From the NCBI GenBank assembly GCA_038203615.1, contig JBBRDU010000005.1:11098-75097 (forward strand): 64,000 bases of DNA. Reading direction: 5' to 3'. Below the pieces are notes generated by a model. It saw only the letters and a list, made by a program, of their open reading frames with translations. It was not told where the DNA came from and did no database searches. Made by a program: the position numbers and the translations under genes. Shown here piece after piece: positions 58,853 through 64,000 of the stretch. Numbering within the stretch: the stretch's first letter is position 1; every line of letters begins with the position of its first letter. The stretch comes from JBBRDU01 sp038203615. GTDB lineage: Bacteria; Verrucomicrobiota; Verrucomicrobiia; Chthoniobacterales; UBA10450.

Positions 58853-61669
58853 CTAACGAGGAGGGCGGAACCCAAATTCGGCCTGCAACGTGCCCCACAT
58901 CCAATCGGTCAACCGGTCGCTCCGGTCGGCCCCCAGCGTGCTGGCTGCCGTTTCGGCTTTCTCCATCTTTCCACTCAAACAATAGACATAGGCCAGTAAA
59001 AGGATGTCGGAGCGGTTCGCCATCCCCTGTGACCGCTTCGCTTCGAGAAAGAGCGTGGCTCCTTCGAAATCGTGTCGGGCCAAGGCGCCGGCCACCAGGT
59101 CCGGCAATATTTCCGGAGCGATCGTACCCGTGGAGGGCGTCACTTTCTCGGCAATGGCGAGCCGCAACGGATCGCTCCCCAGCACTTCCAGGACCGGCGT
59201 TCGCACTGGATACTTCCGCAGATAAAGATCGAGTTCCTCCAATTTGTTGGTGTCGCGTGTGTCCGACAGATATCTCATCGCCCGGATGGCGAAGTAGTGA
59301 TCGACCGCATCTCCCATGTCCGGCCAAAGGCGCGCCATCAAACCGGACGAGCGAAAACGGCGATCGGCGATCGACGCCGGCATGTAATCCATGGCGAACC
59401 GGTCCGTCTCAGTCGGATTCGACGGCGCATCGCTCAAGCGTCTCGGAAAAAAATCAGTCAACGGCAGGGTGCCGGCCGTTAGCCTGTCCACCTCGAGAGC
59501 GTCCATCAGGAACAGGGCCGGAAGTTGTTCCGGCGCATCGATGCCAATGCGCGCCAGATCGGTGCGGGCCGGCGGATCCTGCCAGAAGCGGCCGGCTTCA
59601 GCGCGCTCGAGGCGCCGCCCTGGACCTTTAATTCCCATCATGATCCATTCGTAATCCGCGCTCGCCCACACGGAGGTGTTGGCAAAGGCGTTATGAAAAG
59701 CGCGCAGGATGGCTTTGGCTTCGTCGACCTTGAGCTGATTCACGGGAAGCCAGAACGTCGCGATGCCTCCCTCTTTTAGGCGCGCGTTCATCAGACGAAA
59801 GAATTCCTCCGTGTAGAGATTGACCGATCCGGCCACTTTGGGTGGAGGCGGTTCGCCCGTAATGACATCGTACTGCCCGGCACTGGCTTGCAGAAAAAAA
59901 CGGCCGTCCTGCACAAACGTCGTGACCCGCGGATCGCGCAACGGATTGGCGTAGTTTTGTCCCACGTACTCGTTAGCCAGGTCCAGCACCTCCTTCGAGA
60001 TATCCACAATATCGAGATGCTGAAGGTGCGAATCGTGCAGCAAAGCGCTGGCGGTGATTCCGCAGCCAAAGCAAATGAGGAGCGCGTTTTCCGACTCCGG
60101 TCGGAGCGTCAGAGGCAGGTAGGCGAACAAGCGCATGTAGCGCTGATTTTGGTAACGCGTATCCGACATGGTGAACGCATTGGTCAAAAGCCGGTAATAA
60201 TAAGGTTGGCCTAACAAGTCGCGCCGGAGCAACTGCAGGGTATCCGAGTTGCCTTCCACTTTCTTGATCAAATGCGAGCCATCGACTTCGAAAGGTTGAC
60301 GGGCGTGGGCAAAGTGCGCGTCGGCCCGGCCCTGGCGAAAGAAGAAGAGGAGCAACAACGAAACGACGGCCAGGCCGGACGCGACCCATCCCCGCGCTCG
60401 CCGCGGAGACCAGGCGGCGCGCCCACTGGCCAGAGCGGCCAGCAACAAGTAGGCGGCCGCACATCCCATCAGGGTTCGTTCAAAACCGATTGCTGGCAGG
60501 AAGAGAAACGTGGCCAGCAGCGGGCCCGCCGCCGCCCCGGTCGTGTTGAACAGGATGACGATGCCCGCACTGTTTCTTCGATCGCTTATCCCTGACGGAA
60601 GCGCCGCGATGATAGAGGGCAATAACATGCCAGAGAGAAACGCGGTCGGGAACATGAGCAGAAGGGAGAGCCACCCGATTTCGCGCCAGGTATCGAGATA
60701 GAAATCGGGATGCGGCAGCAAGGAAATTTGAAATGAAAAGTAACAAACCAGCGTGGCCATGGCCGAAAGGAGGAGAAGAAGAGGGAGCGCTTCGTCTGGT
60801 CGCGCGCTGCGACGATAAACCGCAGCGGCGGCGATGCCCCCCAGCCCAATTCCCGCCAACACCACCGCGAGCATCACGGCAAATGCCGTGGAAGATGAGG
60901 CCACGTAGAGACGTAGAAACCGGAACCAAACGACTTCGAGGCTGAGAAGAATGAATCCCGCGCCGAAACTGGCCAGGAGCAGACGCCACCGGGCAATGGC
61001 TCTGCGAGTTTCGAAGACTTCTGGGGTCGTCGGTTCGACGGCTTCGACACTTGAGCTTTTCGCGCGGACCAAAAGCCAGGCCAGCGTAGCCGCGGCCAGA
61101 TTGAGCGCGGCGGCCGCGAAGCCGGTCCCACGCAAGCCCCACGCCCGAATCATCCAGCCTTCACCCATGAGTGCGCCGACCACTGCGCCCAGCGTGTTGC
61201 AGCCGTAAAGAAGGCCGACCACGCGCGCGAAGGAGTGGCGCCGCAAAAGCGGATCCCCCAGCAGGACGGGCAGGGTAAGTCCCATCGCCGTGGTGGGCAG
61301 CACCAGGATGAGGAAGGAAAGAAACAGGCGCAAAGCGTTCAGAGCCGCGTCGTGCTGCCAGAGCGCTTGGAACGCTGGCCGCATCCATTGTCCCAGCACA
61401 GGAATGACAAAAACGATCGTGCAACCGAGCACGCCGACGACGAGTTCGAGCAGCGCGTAAAAGTGGAGCGGTCGCATCCACGACAGTTTTCGGCTCGCCG
61501 CAATGGCTCCGCCCAGGGCCAGGCCTGCCATGAAACTGGAAAGAATCAGGGCCGCTGCCCAGACGGAATTGCCAAAGGCCAGCCCGCTCAGGCGCAGCCA
61601 GAGCGTCTCGAAAACCAACGCGCTGACGCCCGACAGAAAAAGAATCCCTGAAACAATCGCGATCCGCAC
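58853..61669 (-). CDS. Fused MFS-like / spermidine-synthase-like protein
   Basis: A 938-residue membrane protein. The first ~430 residues hold about 12 membrane helices (FETLWLRLSGLAFGNSVWAA, GLTLPVLLGDPLLRRHSFAR, LLYGCNTLGAVVGALMGEGW). The cytoplasmic part has a SAM-dependent methyltransferase/spermidine-synthase fold: LLICFGCGITASALLHDSHL, LQHLDIVDISKEVLDLANEY, VTTFVQDGRFFLQASAGQYD and EFFRLMNARLKEGGIATFWL. The final ~200 residues are helical. Fusions of this type are widespread in bacteria, and the reaction is not known. It is convergent with the PLD gene. Confidence 0.85.
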   Translation of the reverse strand: MRIAIVSGILFLSGVSALVFETLWLRLSGLAFGNSVWAAALILSSFMAGLALGGAIAASRKLSWMRPLHFYALLELVVGVLGCTIVFVIPVLGQWMRPAFQALWQHDAALNALRLFLSFLILVLPTTAMGLTLPVLLGDPLLRRHSFARVVGLLYGCNTLGAVVGALMGEGWMIRAWGLRGTGFAAAALNLAAATLAWLLVRAKSSSVEAVEPTTPEVFETRRAIARWRLLLASFGAGFILLSLEVVWFRFLRLYVASSSTAFAVMLAVVLAGIGLGGIAAAAVYRRSARPDEALPLLLLLSAMATLVCYFSFQISLLPHPDFYLDTWREIGWLSLLLMFPTAFLSGMLLPSIIAALPSGISDRRNSAGIVILFNTTGAAAGPLLATFLFLPAIGFERTLMGCAAAYLLLAALASGRAAWSPRRARGWVASGLAVVSLLLLFFFRQGRADAHFAHARQPFEVDGSHLIKKVEGNSDTLQLLRRDLLGQPYYYRLLTNAFTMSDTRYQNQRYMRLFAYLPLTLRPESENALLICFGCGITASALLHDSHLQHLDIVDISKEVLDLANEYVGQNYANPLRDPRVTTFVQDGRFFLQASAGQYDVITGEPPPPKVAGSVNLYTEEFFRLMNARLKEGGIATFWLPVNQLKVDEAKAILRAFHNAFANTSVWASADYEWIMMGIKGPGRRLERAEAGRFWQDPPARTDLARIGIDAPEQLPALFLMDALEVDRLTAGTLPLTDFFPRRLSDAPSNPTETDRFAMDYMPASIADRRFRSSGLMARLWPDMGDAVDHYFAIRAMRYLSDTRDTNKLEELDLYLRKYPVRTPVLEVLGSDPLRLAIAEKVTPSTGTIAPEILPDLVAGALARHDFEGATLFLEAKRSQGMANRSDILLLAYVYCLSGKMEKAETAASTLGADRSDRLTDWMWGTLQAEFGFRPPR

Positions 61670-61678
61670 AGGTGAAAG

Positions 61679-63160
61679 TTAGCGATGAAACCAGTTGTAC
61701 TCGCTCGCGAAAATGACGCGATGGAGGAGGACGTCCGAGATGGTGACAAACATCATGATACTGGCGAGCAAGATGAGCGGGAGCGCGGTGAGGATTCGGC
61801 GAAACAAAACGACGATTCCATAAACGTAAGCCAGCGCGAACGGAATAAGGGCGCCATTGAGGAGACGACCCGATGTAAAATACGGGTGCTCACGCGACGG
61901 GTTGATGCAATGGCCAAAATCGAATTGAAGAGAGAGGATGCCAAAAAAAACGACGCAAGCGAGGAAGCTGAGCGCGGCAACGGCCATGGCCTTTCGCTGA
62001 AGAAGGGATTGGCTGTATGGTCGAAGAGTGGCCACGAACGTCACGGCGAGGAGGAACATCGATGAGACGGAACAAAACGCATCCGTGACAGATGACCTTA
62101 AGGGAAGGCTCTGCCACTTGAGTTCGCCACGCCAGAAGGTCGTGAGGAGGTCCGACCAGAAAACCCAGAACCCCCGCGCCGTAAAAATAGGATGCGCCCA
62201 CCAATTCGCCAAAGGTTTCCGGGTCCAACCGAGCAGGGTAATCTTGGTGGCCGAACCCGTCAGGTCGCCGAAGTGACTCCTCGTCCAGAGGAGCCAGCCG
62301 CCGATGGGGATGGCGGCACATAGAATCAAAGCGGAAAAGGCGATGAGAGCGGGAGCGGATTTCTGCCGTGCGCTCGCCAACACAGTGACTCCGATGGCGA
62401 TGAACACGACTACGACCAGGGGCAGATTCGAGAGCTTGGTTAGACAGGTTACCGCCACCGCCAGGCCGGTGAACGCGCCGAGTGACAAGGTGGGCGATTT
62501 CGCCTGCCACCAGCGCAACAGACAAAGGAAGAGGGCACCAGCACAGATCGGGGAGAGAACGTCATTGTTAATCGTGGAAAAAACAGACTGCGGGATGAAG
62601 GCAAGGAAGAGCGGCACGCCCATGCGCAGGTCGAAGTGGTCTGGCGCGATGATCTGAGCAGCCCAGTAACCCAACCAAACGACGGCCGCGATGAGCGGGA
62701 TATTCAGGAAACGAATCCAGTATAACGAATCGATACCGCTTAGTCCGATCCCCTGGCCGAGCCGCCACCACAAGCCGGCCACCAGATAATAGATCGGTGG
62801 CTGGGAGGATTCGGAATTGACCTCCCTGCCCCAATCCTCTCGAGTCACGGCCGCCAATTCGGCCGCTTCCAGACCCGTTCGCTTCCACAGGGGTGGCCCA
62901 AAGTTTCCTCCGGGAAAACGATCGGGCGTTTGCAAAAATTCCGGCGAAGCATGGGGCACGATCCAATCGAGCGCTTCGGGCCCGACCAGGTCAAACGCGC
63001 GCGGCACCTGCCCATGCGAATATCGGAGGACCAGGTCAAAATGCAGATCCTCGTCGACATCGCTAAAGAAAGGGAGAGCCGCCGCGAACAGGAAAACGCG
63101 AAGAGCCGCCGCGAACGAAAGAAGGGATACCAGAATGGTTTCTTTCCGCTTCGTGATCAT
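61679..63160 (-). CDS. Polytopic membrane protein, GT-C glycosyltransferase/DUF2142-like
   Basis: A 493-residue protein with about ten membrane helices. The first loop after the N-terminal helix (ALPFFSDVDEDLHFDLVLRY) has the acidic D-E-D motif of GT-C enzymes, and NSESSQPPIYYLVAGLWWRL plus VPLFLAFIPQSVFSTINNDV resemble the DUF2142 group, which belong to lipid-linked sugar transferases. It is 10 bases downstream of the fused MFS gene's start side, in the same direction, so the two are probably one transcript. Donor and acceptor are unknown. Confidence 0.75.
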   Translation of the reverse strand: MITKRKETILVSLLSFAAALRVFLFAAALPFFSDVDEDLHFDLVLRYSHGQVPRAFDLVGPEALDWIVPHASPEFLQTPDRFPGGNFGPPLWKRTGLEAAELAAVTREDWGREVNSESSQPPIYYLVAGLWWRLGQGIGLSGIDSLYWIRFLNIPLIAAVVWLGYWAAQIIAPDHFDLRMGVPLFLAFIPQSVFSTINNDVLSPICAGALFLCLLRWWQAKSPTLSLGAFTGLAVAVTCLTKLSNLPLVVVVFIAIGVTVLASARQKSAPALIAFSALILCAAIPIGGWLLWTRSHFGDLTGSATKITLLGWTRKPLANWWAHPIFTARGFWVFWSDLLTTFWRGELKWQSLPLRSSVTDAFCSVSSMFLLAVTFVATLRPYSQSLLQRKAMAVAALSFLACVVFFGILSLQFDFGHCINPSREHPYFTSGRLLNGALIPFALAYVYGIVVLFRRILTALPLILLASIMMFVTISDVLLHRVIFASEYNWFHR

Positions 63161-63249
63161 GAAAAGGGCCCCATCGGATAATGCTGCACCGAATCAACGC
63201 ACAGTCCGCGCTCTTTTAGCAGCGAACCGAAGCGACTCCCATGAGAAAA

Positions 63250-63321
63250 GCCGGCAGACGGATTCGAACCGACGACCTGCTGATTACAAATCAGCTGCTC
63301 TACCAACTGAGCTATACCGGC
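63250..63321 (-). tRNA. tRNA-Thr (anticodon TGT)
   Basis: 72 bases with a GCCGGTA/TGCCGGC acceptor stem, D arm GCTC…GAGC, anticodon stem GCTGA/TCAGC with loop TTTGTAA (anticodon TGT, reads ACA), and a TTCGAAT T-loop. A T-run follows the 3' end on the minus strand. The CCA is not encoded. It lies 89 bases upstream of the membrane-protein gene on the same strand. Confidence 0.96.
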
Positions 63322-63535
63322 CTTTTCCCTCGTAGATTAGTCTGAAAGAGGCCTTCACAAAAGTTCATTTTACTAGCCCCGAAAACCTATGTGGCGACCG
63401 CCAATAAGCGTGACGGTGGCCTGCGAAACAAATCCGCAAATTCGCTCTTCATAAATTTAGCAGAGCGCATCCGACAATCGCTCGCTCCATTCATGGAGCT
63501 TAACAAATATTTATGCGAGGCAACATCGCGGAATC
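63322..63535. other. Spacer between tRNA-Thr and the integrase relic
   Basis: No gene is seen. It is A/T-richer than its surroundings (ATAAATTTAGC, AACAAATATTTATGC), consistent with foreign origin or a promoter region; no attachment-site copy of the tRNA 3' end could be found. Confidence 0.4.
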
Positions 63536-63775
63536 GTGAGCGTTGCCGCCAAATCGCAATGGGAAACAACCGCCGTTCAAACCTTGGTCCGCGATCGGCC
63601 AGCGGGAACTTACGTCGCCCGTTTCAAGGTCTGGGGAAAGCCGGTTTGGAAAAACCTTAAGACAACTTTTTTCTCGGTCGCCAAAGAGCGGCTTTCGGCC
63701 TGCGCAAAAAACGGTGTGTCTTTCGCAAGAGCCGCCGAGTTGATGCAGCGGGGGGGCGGTAGGCTCAATGTATGA
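63536..63775 (+). pseudogene. N-terminal relic of a tyrosine-recombinase integrase
   Basis: A 79-codon frame (GTG start) reading TLVRDRPAGTYVARFKVWGK, then PVWKNLKTTFFSVAKERL and ending SFARAAELMQRGGGRLNV. The stretch R-x-x-P-x-G-T-Y-x-A-R-x-K-V-x-G-K-x-x-x-K-(N/S)-L-x-T resembles the N-terminal part of phage-type site-specific integrases in this phylum. The SAM-like DNA-binding and catalytic (R…HxxR…Y) regions are absent. It lies 214 bases from tRNA-Thr and its stop overlaps the next gene's ATG. It could instead be an unrelated small protein. Confidence 0.55.
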
Positions 63776-64000
63776 AGACACGATCCACCAGAGCTGCGAG
63801 CGACACCCTGCGCGCCCGCCGTGCGTCGCATTCGAGAGCAACGCCGTCCCGACCGACCCGCGGCAACACTGATATATGCACTATTTTAGTACCGACGGAT
63901 TTCTCACCGCCGTCACTGAAAGCACTGAAATACGCACGCGCGCTGGCGAAGGAATTCGGTGCCGCCCTGCATCTCCTTCACGTCAATGATATAGCAGTCG
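63772..64000 (+). CDS. Universal stress protein (partial, runs off window end)
   Basis: The first 76 residues show an Arg/Ser-rich leader of about 35 residues and then CTILVPTDFSPPSLKALKYA and RALAKEFGAALHLLHVNDI, the N-terminal half of a UspA/adenine-nucleotide-hydrolase fold. The leader is longer than usual, so a later start may be used. ATG 63772 overlaps the integrase relic's stop as ATGA. Confidence 0.88.
   Translation, partial: MKTRSTRAASDTLRARRASHSRATPSRPTRGNTDICTILVPTDFSPPSLKALKYARALAKEFGAALHLLHVNDIAV

Noticed and set aside
2158..60215. Repeated CCTAAC/GTTAGG hexamers in genes and spacers
   Set aside because: About 18 copies were counted by eye, below the rough expectation of about 27 for this base composition on both strands, so there is no sign of an uptake or Chi-like signal.

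Overview
The window is a gene-dense, high-GC chromosomal stretch from a free-living, probably aerobic, heterotrophic Gram-negative-type bacterium. The gene content, the scarcity of clear Shine-Dalgarno sites, and the many short palindromic intergenic repeats fit a soil Verrucomicrobiota (Chthoniobacterales-like) best. That assignment is inference from family knowledge; no 16S gene is present, and Acidobacteriota or another soil phylum is not excluded.

Layout. 1-2.1 kb: small genes (GNAT, cupin, YeaQ-type membrane protein) and rpsO. 2.3-4.5 kb: pnp. 4.6-13.7 kb: a PAS histidine kinase and a sigma54-activator response regulator separated by an antisense SDR relic, then a tightly packed run of membrane glycosyltransferase-like protein, 26-codon ORF, glmM, scpB, pheA and serine hydrolase. 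13.8-15.8 kb: lemA plus two TPM-domain genes. 16.1-17.7 kb: rpoA-rplQ. 17.8-25.4 kb: phosphoesterase, DEAD-box helicase, a secreted S9 peptidase with a helical protein, a toxin-antitoxin pair bracketed by direct repeats, and a UvrD/PcrA helicase. 25.6-32.1 kb: a secreted amidohydrolase, two more S9 peptidases and an exported unknown protein. 32.1-34.7 kb: fasciclin protein, MsrB, ECF sigma factor and RskA-type anti-sigma factor, all on the minus strand. 34.9-40.9 kb: START-domain protein, a frameshifted B12-binding relic, sulfurtransferase, sufE and carB with a terminator. 41-46 kb: cyclophilin, N-carbamoylputrescine amidase, sodC, YhaM-like exonuclease, a deleted DNA methyltransferase and thiG, with two related ~128-bp inverted-repeat elements. 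46-54.4 kb: a large secreted PT-linker protein, a small unknown gene, a two-gene arginine/ornithine module, polX and a secreted trypsin-like protease. 54.5-64 kb: lytic transglycosylase, priA, cardiolipin-synthase-like PLD protein, a fused MFS/spermidine-synthase-like protein, a polytopic membrane protein, tRNA-Thr, an integrase relic and the start of a universal stress protein.

How parts may work together. Exported peptidases and an amidohydrolase suggest peptide scavenging. The dihydrolase/cyclodeaminase pair at 49.1-51.2 kb looks like a split form of the cyanobacterial arginine-degrading enzyme AgrE/ArgZ, with the carbamoylputrescine amidase 7 kb away as another step of arginine-family nitrogen use. 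The sigma/anti-sigma genes beside MsrB and a fasciclin protein suggest an envelope-stress or redox regulon resembling mycobacterial SigK-RskA-MPT70/83.

No single unmistakable new system (defence island, CRISPR, prophage, biosynthetic cluster) was seen. The most interesting items are the split arginine module, the sigma/fasciclin/MsrB locus, the repeat-flanked toxin-antitoxin cassette, four gene relics, and several families of short inverted-repeat elements.
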